Of a DNA stretch of 11,928 nucleotides, positions 1-6,792 are shown one piece after another. The DNA is taken from the NCBI GenBank assembly GCA_028284845.1, contig JANQQY010000442.1:1-11928 (forward strand), read 5' to 3'. Both the position numbers and the translations under genes were made by a program. Positions within the stretch are counted from its first letter, which is position 1; the number at the start of each line of letters is the position of its first letter. Source of the DNA: Spirochaetales bacterium. GTDB lineage: Bacteria; Spirochaetota; Spirochaetia; DSM-27196; SLST01. A model generated the notes under the pieces. It made no database searches, was not told the origin of the DNA, and was given only the letters and a program-made list of their open reading frames with translations.

Positions 1-414
1 GAGAAGATCGAAAGCGCACTCTCCGCACAGCTTGGTAATGTCGACGGCATTATCTGCACCGGATACACCACCTCCGTCGCAGCTGCGCAGCTTCTGACTG
101 AGATCAACACCCCGGGATCGGATGACAACATCCGCATGGTCGGGATCGATACCGATGAAGTCGTTCTTAATGCGATTCGTGACGGCTACGTTGATGCAAC
201 GATCGCTCAGAATCCCTTTGGTCAGGGCTACCTCTCCATGAAGGTCCTCACCTACCTGATCGACGGCTGGGCACCCGCCGCCGACCAGTACTTCATCGAC
301 TCGGGAACGGCCGTCGTCACGGCTGATAACCTCGATTCATTCTCGGGAGATCTCGAGAGCGTAACGGACGAGATCGCGGCAACTCTCGAAACCGTCTATT
401 TGACTCAGCCGTAG
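1..414 (+). CDS. Sugar ABC transporter periplasmic substrate-binding protein, C-terminal part (5' end outside window)
   Basis: Reading frame 1 is open from the first base and ends in tandem stops TAG TAA (412-417), so about 137 C-terminal residues are present and the start lies upstream of the window. The translation has the hallmarks of the second lobe of a type 1 periplasmic binding protein (RbsB/Peripla_BP_4 family): 'GIICTGYTTSVAAAQLL', then 'IRMVGIDTDEVVLNAIRDG', then 'ATIAQNPFGQGYLSMKVL', and a terminal 'DSGTAVVTADNLDSF'. In this family the AQNP..QGY segment lines the sugar pocket and hinge. It should capture a sugar or sugar-like solute in the periplasm and deliver it to the membrane complex powered by the ATPase that follows 48 nt downstream. 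The exact ligand cannot be read from this fragment. The family call is secure; the substrate is unknown. Confidence 0.9.
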   Translation, partial: EKIESALSAQLGNVDGIICTGYTTSVAAAQLLTEINTPGSDDNIRMVGIDTDEVVLNAIRDGYVDATIAQNPFGQGYLSMKVLTYLIDGWAPAADQYFIDSGTAVVTADNLDSFSGDLESVTDEIAATLETVYLTQP

Positions 415-419
415 TAAAA

Positions 420-445
420 CCGGCGCAGCTGCACGGCTGCGCCGG
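420..445 (+). promoter_or_regulatory. Intergenic hairpin between binding-protein and ATPase genes
   Basis: The sequence shows a perfect 10-bp GC-rich stem, CCGGCGCAGC (420-429) against GCTGCGCCGG (436-445), with a 6-nt loop. It starts 3 nt after the second stop codon of the binding-protein gene and ends before the GAGG ribosome binding site of the ATPase gene. No T-run follows (ATCTCTTTGAGG), so it is not a classical intrinsic terminator. Stem-loops at this position in binding-protein operons are known to stabilise the upstream mRNA and reduce downstream expression (for example malE-malF). That role is inferred here. Confidence 0.6.
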
Positions 446-462
446 ATCTCTTTGAGGTCGAC

Positions 463-1974
463 GTGCTCAGGCTAACCAATATCACCAAGACATTTCCAGG
501 CGTGCGTGCATTAAGTACCGTCTCCATTGAGGCCGAGCGCAATGAGATTCATGCGCTTCTTGGCGAAAACGGCGCCGGGAAGAGCACCCTGATCAAGACA
601 GTCTGCGGAGTACATCTCCCGGACGAGGGTCAGATGTGGATCGACGGTGAGATCCACGCGCCGGCCTCGTACCACGATGCCCTGGAATCAGGCATCGCGC
701 TTGTGAGCCAGGAGATCCAGATCGTTCCCGAGGCGACCGTTGCGGAGAACATCATGCTCGACAAGCTCGAGCGCTTCCGCGGTCCGTTCGGAATCCGATG
801 GCGGGATCTGGAAGAGGCGGCGGCCGAGTTCGCTCAGATGGTCGGACTCAAGGTCCCGCTTCGAGACCCTGCCAAGGGAATGAGCGCTGCGCAGAAGCAG
901 CTTATCCAGATCGCAAAGGCGCTCTCCCGCAACGCAAGCATTCTTTTCCTGGATGAGCCCACCTCATCCATAACCGAAACAGAGGCAGGGATCCTCTTTG
1001 ATCTTCTCCGCGAGCTTCGCGCCAAGGGCGTCCTCGTTCTTATTGTCTCGCACAAGCTGGAAGAAGTCTTTGCGGTCTGCGACCGAATCCACGTCCTCCG
1101 CGACGGTGAGTATGTTGGGAACGCACGAACCGGCGAAACCGATGAGCGTGCCGTGGTGCGGATGATGATCGGCCGTTCCACGCGCGACGTTGATCTTGGA
1201 ATCCTCTCGCCGGAGAGTGATGTACCAGCACTTGAAGTTAGGAACGTTACCCGGAAGGGTATGGCAGACGATGTGAGTCTCAAGGTCCATCGAGGCGAGA
1301 TCCTCGGCCTCTACGGACTTGTAGGTGCAGGCCGCACCGAACTCGCCCGACTCATCATCGCCGAGTCGCGAATGGAGAGCGGATCTGTCCTTGTGAATGG
1401 AGAACCGGCCCGGATCAGATCGGTCCAAGACGCGCAGCGCACGCACAAGATTGGCTATGTGACTGAGAACAGAAAGGAGGAGGGGCTCTTCCTCGATTTT
1501 GATGTACGGACCAACCTTGCGGTTGCGAGCTGGGAGGCGATGCGCACCGGGCCTCTTCGCGCCATCGATCTCTCTCAGGAACGACTTGATGCGCAGAAGA
1601 TGATTGACGAGCTCAGCATCAAAATCACCGATCAGAATCAGATCGTCGGCCAACTGAGTGGCGGCAATCAACAGAAGGTGAGCATAGGTCGGTGGCTGCT
1701 CGCCGATATGGACGTCATCATCTTTGATGAGCCAACCGTCGGCATCGATATAGGGGCGAAAGAGTACATCCACACTCTGATCTGGGCCCTTGCGAAGGAG
1801 CAGAACAAGGCGATCATTCTTATCTCCTCGGACATGCCGGAGATGATTAAGCTTGCCCGTCGAATCATGGTTTTCCGTGATCAGCGGGTCGTCGGCGAGA
1901 TCGACGACATCAACGTTGAGGGAGCCGCAGAGTACGCGACTCTGAGTCACAGAATAGGGGAGTACCTCGCATGA
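463..1974 (+). CDS. Sugar ABC transporter ATP-binding protein, double-domain RbsA/MglA type
   Basis: This 503-residue protein has two fused nucleotide-binding domains, the usual length for RbsA/MglA/XylG ATPases that energise ribose/galactose-type importers at the inner membrane face. Domain 1 has Walker A GENGAGKST (residues 34-42), the family-typical variant signature MSAAQKQ in place of LSGGQ, and Walker B LFLDEP (161-166). Domain 2 has the degenerate P-loop GLVGAGRTE (285-293) normal for this family, signature LSGGNQQ (398-404) and Walker B VIIFDEP (418-424). So one canonical and one degenerate site are expected. The start is GTG at 463, with GAGG at 454-457 and a 5-nt spacer. It follows the binding-protein gene and overlaps the next gene by ATGA. 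No permease gene lies between them; it must be upstream of the window or elsewhere. Sugar specificity cannot be decided, so no symbol is assigned. Confidence 0.95.
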   Translation: MLRLTNITKTFPGVRALSTVSIEAERNEIHALLGENGAGKSTLIKTVCGVHLPDEGQMWIDGEIHAPASYHDALESGIALVSQEIQIVPEATVAENIMLDKLERFRGPFGIRWRDLEEAAAEFAQMVGLKVPLRDPAKGMSAAQKQLIQIAKALSRNASILFLDEPTSSITETEAGILFDLLRELRAKGVLVLIVSHKLEEVFAVCDRIHVLRDGEYVGNARTGETDERAVVRMMIGRSTRDVDLGILSPESDVPALEVRNVTRKGMADDVSLKVHRGEILGLYGLVGAGRTELARLIIAESRMESGSVLVNGEPARIRSVQDAQRTHKIGYVTENRKEEGLFLDFDVRTNLAVASWEAMRTGPLRAIDLSQERLDAQKMIDELSIKITDQNQIVGQLSGGNQQKVSIGRWLLADMDVIIFDEPTVGIDIGAKEYIHTLIWALAKEQNKAIILISSDMPEMIKLARRIMVFRDQRVVGEIDDINVEGAAEYATLSHRIGEYLA

Positions 1975-2939
1975 GCGAATCAACCGTTGGTCGTAAGGAC
2001 GACTCCGGGCATTGGAAGCCTGATCACGCAGCTGAGTACATGCCGCTCTTCCGGCTTCCGTGGAAACCCGTGGACGTGTTCCGATTCCTATTCCGCTGGG
2101 GCGGATACCTCTGGCCTCGGCACGTCCTCTACGCCGGGTTCGCTATCGTGACGTGGCTCTACCTTCAGCCGGGACTCGATGCCGTCCAGACCTTTAGCGT
2201 GAGCTGGGCGCTCCTGATGTTGGGACGAAACCTCGTACTCATGCTGTTCGTCTTTGGCTTCTATCACATGAGTCTTTACGTGTGGAAGTGGAACGGTGAT
2301 CGCGGGAAGTATCATCCCAAATGGCAGGATGGCGTCACGAAGAAGTTCCTCTTTGGCGATCAAGTCAAGGACAACATGTTCTGGAGCCTCGTTTCAGGTG
2401 TTCCCATCTGGACCGCATGGGAGGCGTTCTATCTGTGGATGGCTGCGAACGGCAGGGCTCCGCTCATCGGATTCGCCGATCGTCCCATCTGGTTCGTTGG
2501 ACTGTTTCTCCTGATACCGCTTTGGCGAGAGACCCATTTCTACTTTGCCCATCGGTTACTTCACTGGGGACCGCTCATGCGCTCGGTTCACAGCGTCCAT
2601 CACAAGAACCCGAATCCCGGCCCGTGGTCCGGTATGTCGATGCACCCGGTCGAACACCTGCTCTACCTTAGCTGTATCGCGATCCACTTCATCGTTCCCT
2701 CGCATCCCATCCACATGCTCTTCAACTCTCAACTCACCGCGCTGACACCTGCGCAGGGACACACCGGATTTGAAGGCCCGCTCTTTGGGTTCTGGCCGGC
2801 CGGCGACTACTTTCACTACCTGCACCACAAACACGTCGGTTGCAACTTTGGCGTGCCGGTCGTCCCGTGGGATAAGTGGCTGGGACGGTACTTCGACGGA
2901 GAAGGGACGTTCAGGCTTGGGAAGCCAACGAAGAGGTAG
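1971..2939 (+). CDS. Sterol desaturase / fatty acid hydroxylase superfamily membrane protein
   Basis: This 322-residue integral membrane protein has the histidine boxes of the fatty acid hydroxylase superfamily (PF04116-type di-iron oxygenases): H189FYFAH194RLLH198, H207SVHH211, H225PVEH229, H264 and H282YLHHKH288. The clustered His residues are expected to bind two irons and use O2 to hydroxylate or desaturate a lipid-like substrate. Hydrophobic stretches at about residues 50-66, 78-100, 138-158, 172-186 and 231-243 look membrane-spanning. The ATG lies inside the ATGA overlap with the ATPase stop, and AGGGGA sits about 9 nt upstream, so translation is probably coupled. Its presence in a sugar importer operon is odd: it occupies the place where a permease would often be. 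The substrate cannot be predicted. The family call is strong; the link to transport is inferred from the overlap only. Confidence 0.9.
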   Translation: MSESTVGRKDDSGHWKPDHAAEYMPLFRLPWKPVDVFRFLFRWGGYLWPRHVLYAGFAIVTWLYLQPGLDAVQTFSVSWALLMLGRNLVLMLFVFGFYHMSLYVWKWNGDRGKYHPKWQDGVTKKFLFGDQVKDNMFWSLVSGVPIWTAWEAFYLWMAANGRAPLIGFADRPIWFVGLFLLIPLWRETHFYFAHRLLHWGPLMRSVHSVHHKNPNPGPWSGMSMHPVEHLLYLSCIAIHFIVPSHPIHMLFNSQLTALTPAQGHTGFEGPLFGFWPAGDYFHYLHHKHVGCNFGVPVVPWDKWLGRYFDGEGTFRLGKPTKR

Positions 2940-2952
2940 ATGTCCCCACGAG

Positions 2953-2972
2953 CCTCCGGTCTCGACCGGAGG
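2953..2972 (+). terminator. Hairpin after the sugar ABC operon (possible factor-assisted or bidirectional terminator)
   Basis: A perfect 8-bp stem, CCTCCGGT (2953-2960) with ACCGGAGG (2965-2972) and tetraloop CTCG, lies 14 nt past the desaturase stop and 50 nt before the stop of the convergent lipoprotein gene. There is no T-run on either side, so it is a weak intrinsic terminator at best. Its place between two convergent genes makes a 3'-end role the simplest reading. The rest of 2940-3021 holds nothing else recognisable. Confidence 0.45.
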
Positions 2973-3021
2973 AACTCACTGCCGTTGCATACGAGCCGAG
3001 GCCTCCTTCGTCGCGAGCAGC

Positions 3022-4371
3022 TCAGTTATTGAGTTGGTAGAGATAGTCTCGCGCGTTGATCATGAGTTTTCCGTCTGCGGTGATGAACATATCGTTCAGA
3101 ACCGAGTTCGAGTCATCTGCGTCCGGAAGCACGGTCACTCCGTCGGTACCAAACTCGGGGTCGAGCGCTCCGTCTGAGTCGAGCCGGAAGAGATGTAGGT
3201 CGAACCGACCTGACCCCTCCGGTTCGAGAACGGCCCCAAGGATAATGTTGTCGGCCCCATCCACCTCAATCTCATCGGCGCGCTCGGTCGTGACGTTTGT
3301 GACGTTGAAGCGGTCGAACACGACAAACCCGTCCGGAGTGCCGTCCGTGTTGTAGTCTCCTCCGAAGGTCGTGTCGCGAACACCTGAGGGGAGGTAGGCC
3401 ACGACGCCCACTCGGTACGTTGTTGAATCCGAGATTCCGCCCGCAATAAGAATTCGGCCTGAACTGTCGAGCGCGATTGACTCCGCGACAGAGATCGCGA
3501 AAAACATGTCCAGCGAGAGTCCGTTCGATTCGAGAAACCCATCCCCGTCGAACGATGCGTCAGGCGTTCCGTTGGGCAGGATCCGCCACAGTCCAATCTT
3601 CTGCCCCGCCACGAATACCGGAACGTAGATGTTGTCCGACGCGTCGGCAACCGCTCCGTGAAACGGTGCATCGCTCTCACCAAAGATGGAGTAGCCGGTC
3701 CCGCTTCCTCCGTAGGTGGTATCGATTGCTCCGGCAGATGTGAATCCAACCGTCACCATCCTATTGGTCCCGCCAATCGTCGATCGACCCATCAACACGA
3801 CGCGTCCGGACGATTGCACGTGAATGAACTCCTGTTCGCCCCAGTCGGTCTCTCCGGTGGGGGTGTCGTCATAGGTCATCGCGAGTCCGTCCACGGCCGT
3901 GTTCCCAAAGCTCGCATCGGGAGTCCCGCTCGTAGTGACGGCAAGCGCAAAGGCGCCATTCTCGTCTACTGCAACCCCGAACGATCCACCCACGAGATAG
4001 CGCGACCCCGTCTGGATGATCCGCGTTGGAATCGCCGACACGACAGAGAACGTGTCGAACGTCTCCGGCAGCGTCACCGTAACGGAACCACCAGTTCCAA
4101 AGCTTGTATCAAGGTCACCCGCCACCGACTTCCGTGAGAGTGTCACCGACCGACCCGAACCGGTCGCCTCAACTATCCTCCCTTCGTGCAGAATTGCGTT
4201 CTCCTCTATTCGCCATTCGTAGAAGCCGCCCGACCCGAAGTCGGCGTCGAGCGTACCGGCATCCCCAGGAGTCCCTGGACTTGGAGCGTCCGGCGGATCG
4301 TCACCCGTTGGTGTCGGACAGCCTACCAATACCACCGTTGCCAACAGAATCACCATCGTCCGAGTTTTCAC
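3022..4371 (-). CDS. Putative lipoprotein with delta-60 type repeats
   Basis: The translation opens with a lipoprotein signal: a basic start (KTRT), hydrophobic MVILLATVV and lipobox LVGC. After the Cys comes a Pro/Gly/Asp-rich linker, then at least seven copies of a short repeat core of the form (L/P/I)D..FG..G: LDADFGSGGF, LDTSFGTGG, PDASFGNTAVDG, IDTTYGGSGTG, PDASFDGDGF, RDTTFGGDYNTDG, LDPEFGTDG. They are spaced about 55-60 residues apart and are typical of the delta-60 repeat family, thought to form a beta-propeller-like fold. A surface- or periplasm-exposed lipid-anchored protein is expected; function is unknown. I prefer GTG at 4371 (449 aa, preceded by GGGTGG, signal of normal length). 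GTG at 4383 and ATG at 4356 are alternatives. A TATATT -10-like hexamer at 4397-4392 on this strand would fit a short leader for 4371, but no good -35 is seen. Confidence 0.8.
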   Translation of the reverse strand: MKTRTMVILLATVVLVGCPTPTGDDPPDAPSPGTPGDAGTLDADFGSGGFYEWRIEENAILHEGRIVEATGSGRSVTLSRKSVAGDLDTSFGTGGSVTVTLPETFDTFSVVSAIPTRIIQTGSRYLVGGSFGVAVDENGAFALAVTTSGTPDASFGNTAVDGLAMTYDDTPTGETDWGEQEFIHVQSSGRVVLMGRSTIGGTNRMVTVGFTSAGAIDTTYGGSGTGYSIFGESDAPFHGAVADASDNIYVPVFVAGQKIGLWRILPNGTPDASFDGDGFLESNGLSLDMFFAISVAESIALDSSGRILIAGGISDSTTYRVGVVAYLPSGVRDTTFGGDYNTDGTPDGFVVFDRFNVTNVTTERADEIEVDGADNIILGAVLEPEGSGRFDLHLFRLDSDGALDPEFGTDGVTVLPDADDSNSVLNDMFITADGKLMINARDYLYQLNN

Positions 4372-4453
4372 AAACCACCCCACTCAGGTGGAATATACGA
4401 ACAATGCATTGACGGACTGGTGGCGTGATCGACTAACGCGTCACGTAGGGTGT

Positions 4454-4474
4454 CAATGGGGAAAATCCCCATTG
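4454..4474. promoter_or_regulatory. Perfect 21-bp palindrome, candidate operator or hairpin
   Basis: CAATGGGGA (4454-4462) and TCCCCATTG (4466-4474) are exact inverted repeats around a 3-bp AAA centre. It lies in the divergent spacer, about 80 bp from the lipoprotein start and 177 bp from the phosphodiesterase start. Symmetry this exact with a tiny centre suits a dimeric regulator's binding site. As RNA it would form a 9-bp hairpin with a 3-nt loop. No T-run follows in either direction. The binding factor is unknown. Confidence 0.5.
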
Positions 4475-4476
4475 CC

Positions 4477-4493
4477 AACGCGGGAAACGCGGG
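4477..4493 (+). repeat. Tandem AACGCGGG direct repeat
   Basis: AACGCGGG occurs at 4477-4484 and again at 4486-4493, separated by one A, immediately beside the 21-bp palindrome. A shorter related AACGCG is at 4435-4440 on the other side of the palindrome. Repeats flanking a palindrome suggest iterated protein-binding sites. This could be coincidence in GC-rich DNA. Confidence 0.4.
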
Positions 4494-4650
4494 TGAGACT
4501 TGTCCATGAAGAATGCCAAAAGAGTCAACTATCGCTACTTCGTCCATGTCGCCATGGAATCCACTCGAGGTAACAGGGCACCGATGCTTCCGACGTTTCA
4601 CTCGTTCCGTGAACTCGGTGGCATCCTCGGCGTCAAAGTAGGTTATCGTT

Positions 4651-6339
4651 GTGGCTGACACAGGATCCCTTTTTGCACTGCGCGCGCAGACGCGCCGAAA
4701 GGTGGCGGTTCCGCTTCTTGATGGGTGGGTGAACCCCACTCCGAGTACGGCGGTGACCATGGCGCTGATCGCCAGCGGTTTAGCGGGGATATCAGTAGCC
4801 ACGGTCTACTTCACCGGTGGGATACAGTTCGTCTACTCGCACAGCATGTACATCCCGATTATTGCGGCTGGAATATCCTTTGGCGTTCCTGGGGGAGTCG
4901 TCGCGGGGATAGTCGGTGGCACTCTTCTGGGGCCATTCATGCCGATCAACGTTAACACCGGCGAGATGCAGTCGTGGCTCAACTGGGTCCTACGGCTTAT
5001 CGCTTTCTCAACGATCGGAGGCTTCGTGGGCTGGTTCTCTGAAGCTGTCCGTCGGAAGATAAGGAGCATTCAGTGGCTGACCGACCACGATCATCCGACC
5101 GGACTGCCGAACCTGCGATCATTGGAAAAGCGACTCGACCACGCAGAGAAGGCAAAGGGTCGAATGATTCTTGCATTGATCATGCCCTCGAACTTGAACG
5201 AGCTGAGGGCTACGATCGGGCCGGCTTCAGGACCAAAGCTACTCAAGCTTCTTGGTGAACGCGTCAAACAGGAACTCGGGATCGCATGGAAGCCAGGTGT
5301 GTACCACGTTGAACCAGACATCATTGGTGTGCTCTTCCGACTTGCCAACTCAGAGCTTCAAGACCGCGCGATCCGCCAACTGGTCGATTTTCTTGAGCGC
5401 CCTTTTCGCGTCAATGGGATTTCCGTTCATCTGGACTGCACGACGGGGTTCGCCGGGGTTCAGGCTGGGCCGAAGGCCCCCTCACTAGTCTGGAAGGCGT
5501 ACGTCGCTCTCATGCGCGGCAAACTGAAGAACCAACAGAGGATCGAGTACTCCCACGGTATGGAGGTCGCGACACGTCATTCAGTCGGACTCCTTGGTGA
5601 CCTCACGACGGCGATCGACGATGGCCAGCTTCGCCTCGTGTATCAGCCCAAGATCAATCTGCAAACGGGAAAGCCTGTCGGTGCTGAGGCCCTTCTGAGA
5701 TGGGAACACCCCGAGCACGGGATGGTGCCACCGGGTGACTTCATTCCCCGAGCGGAGCAAACAGCGCTGATCAATCGGGTGACTCGATGGGTGCTCGACA
5801 CATCGTGTGCGACGCTGAGAGAGATTCGAAAGAAGGAGTTCTCCGTCGCGGTAAACGTGTCCATTCGCAATCTTGCTGATCCGGAGTTTTTCACTGCTGT
5901 CATGTCAACCGTGCGGCGATACGGAATAGATCCATCGCGAATTGAACTGGAGATCACTGAGTCCGCGATCATGGATGATCCGGAGACCGCTCTCAAGACC
6001 ATTGGCCGGTTCACGAAGCAAGGATTTGACGTTTCGATTGACGACTTTGGCACCGGCTACTCCTCGTTGGCGTATCTCCACCGGCTTCCGGCGCAGATCA
6101 TCAAGATCGATCAAGCCTTCGTTGGAAACTTGCCGGATGACAACCACTCACTTGTCATCACCAACACTTGCATTCAGATGGCCCATCTCTTGGGTAAGCG
6201 CGTCGTAGCAGAGGGCGTCGAAACCGAGCAATCACTCAACTACCTCGTCGGGCGAAAGTGTGAATACGGTCAGGGATACTACATCTCGAAACCGGTCGAC
6301 AAGGATTCTCTCATGGAGTGGGTCGAACGCTCAGCGTAG
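4651..6339 (+). CDS. Membrane-anchored c-di-GMP phosphodiesterase with degenerate GGDEF and intact EAL domain
   Basis: A 562-residue protein. The N-terminal region (about 33-130) holds around four hydrophobic segments and looks like a small membrane sensor module. Next is a GGDEF-like domain that begins with the usual DHPTGLPNLRSL (147-158), but the active-site GGDEF is replaced by VEPDIIG (from residue 220), so cyclase activity is not expected. The C-terminal EAL domain is complete: EAL at 346-348 within GAEALLRW, NVSIRNL, ELEITES, DDFGTGYSS from 464, K485 in IKID, E521 in AEGVET, and QGYYISKP. These are the metal, catalytic and loop-6 residues of active EAL enzymes, which cleave c-di-GMP to pGpG. 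The start is GTG 4651, the first start after an in-frame TAG (4639), with only a weak AGG upstream; ATG 4759 would remove the first 36 residues. The signal sensed is unknown. Confidence 0.93.
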   Translation: MADTGSLFALRAQTRRKVAVPLLDGWVNPTPSTAVTMALIASGLAGISVATVYFTGGIQFVYSHSMYIPIIAAGISFGVPGGVVAGIVGGTLLGPFMPINVNTGEMQSWLNWVLRLIAFSTIGGFVGWFSEAVRRKIRSIQWLTDHDHPTGLPNLRSLEKRLDHAEKAKGRMILALIMPSNLNELRATIGPASGPKLLKLLGERVKQELGIAWKPGVYHVEPDIIGVLFRLANSELQDRAIRQLVDFLERPFRVNGISVHLDCTTGFAGVQAGPKAPSLVWKAYVALMRGKLKNQQRIEYSHGMEVATRHSVGLLGDLTTAIDDGQLRLVYQPKINLQTGKPVGAEALLRWEHPEHGMVPPGDFIPRAEQTALINRVTRWVLDTSCATLREIRKKEFSVAVNVSIRNLADPEFFTAVMSTVRRYGIDPSRIELEITESAIMDDPETALKTIGRFTKQGFDVSIDDFGTGYSSLAYLHRLPAQIIKIDQAFVGNLPDDNHSLVITNTCIQMAHLLGKRVVAEGVETEQSLNYLVGRKCEYGQGYYISKPVDKDSLMEWVERSA

Positions 6340-6399
6340 TTACCTCCAGTCACCAGAATCACTATCCAAACGATTGCCGTTTCCGCGGACGAGCAAGAG

Positions 6400-6792
6400 T
6401 TACGTGACGAGGATCTCGCGGACCGAGCACTCGGCATGAACTCCCTTGAGGTTCGCACTCATCGGTTCGCCGGAGGCGACGAACTCACTGGCCAACCGCA
6501 GCGTCGGATCGGTCGCTACGATACCGGAGTCTGTGTTCAGTCCCGCCCACGCTGCGATTCGGAATGCGAGGTTGATGTCGTGACCAATGGCGTCCAGGCG
6601 GGCGTACTCCGGATGCCCTACTGGGCCAAGAAAGAATGATCCGCTTGCGATGCCAATCGACATGGCAGGCGCTGACGTTCTCTTCATCGCTACTGCGGCC
6701 TTGATCGCCATGTCCGCATGATCCTCGGCGACGAACACCGACAGAAACGCGTCGCCGATGTACTTGATTGGGAGTCCGCCTCGCTGCACCAC
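6400..6792 (-). CDS. Class III nucleotidyl cyclase-like domain, C-terminal half of a frameshifted HTH-cyclase gene
   Basis: This frame encodes GGLPIKYIGDAFLSVF, MSIGIASGSFFLGPVG and ARLDAIGHDINLAFRIAAWAG, which match the GG..(K)(F/Y)IGDA...F, GI..G.v..G.vG and (D)..G..vN.A.R blocks of class III adenylate/guanylate cyclases. The second metal-binding Asp (IGD), the Asn/Arg pair (N in INLAFRI and R four residues on), and the adenine-type Lys (IKYIGD) and Asp (LDAIG) are present. The frame remains open upstream of GTG 6792 to the T6 run at 6812-6807 and reads CSDTVVVQRGG there, so the domain really starts in the other frame, in the HTH gene. No ribosome binding site supports independent initiation at 6792. 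Read with the HTH part it would make a protein of about 243 residues. It is either a decayed gene, one needing -1 slippage, or one affected by a sequencing indel. Confidence 0.75.
   Translation of the reverse strand: MVQRGGLPIKYIGDAFLSVFVAEDHADMAIKAAVAMKRTSAPAMSIGIASGSFFLGPVGHPEYARLDAIGHDINLAFRIAAWAGLNTDSGIVATDPTLRLASEFVASGEPMSANLKGVHAECSVREILVT

Larger units (their letters stand above)
4384..4650. other. Divergent intergenic region between lipoprotein and c-di-GMP phosphodiesterase genes
   Basis: This 267-bp spacer separates two divergently transcribed genes and should carry both promoters. The clearest contents are a perfect 21-bp palindrome (4454-4474) and an adjacent tandem AACGCGGG repeat (4477-4493). 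ORFs crossing it on either strand have no recognisable protein and no good ribosome binding site. I found no convincing -35/-10 pair for the phosphodiesterase gene. The stretch 4500-4650 shows nothing else I can name. Confidence 0.6.

Noticed and set aside
964..1983. A long minus-strand ORF (339 codons) inside the ABC ATPase gene
   Set aside because: It lies antisense to a gene with all ABC motifs in place. Its translation has no family features and is explained by codon bias of the real gene.
4477..4530. Cobalamin riboswitch-like GGGAA...GGTGA wording
   Set aside because: The following conserved CNGCCCCCGC-ACTGT block is missing and the stems do not form, so the similarity is superficial.
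4368..4802. A 144-codon ORF on the minus strand covering the divergent spacer and the start of the phosphodiesterase gene
   Set aside because: It has no recognisable family, overlaps a gene with firm domain matches and covers the start of the lipoprotein gene. I saw no supporting ribosome binding site.
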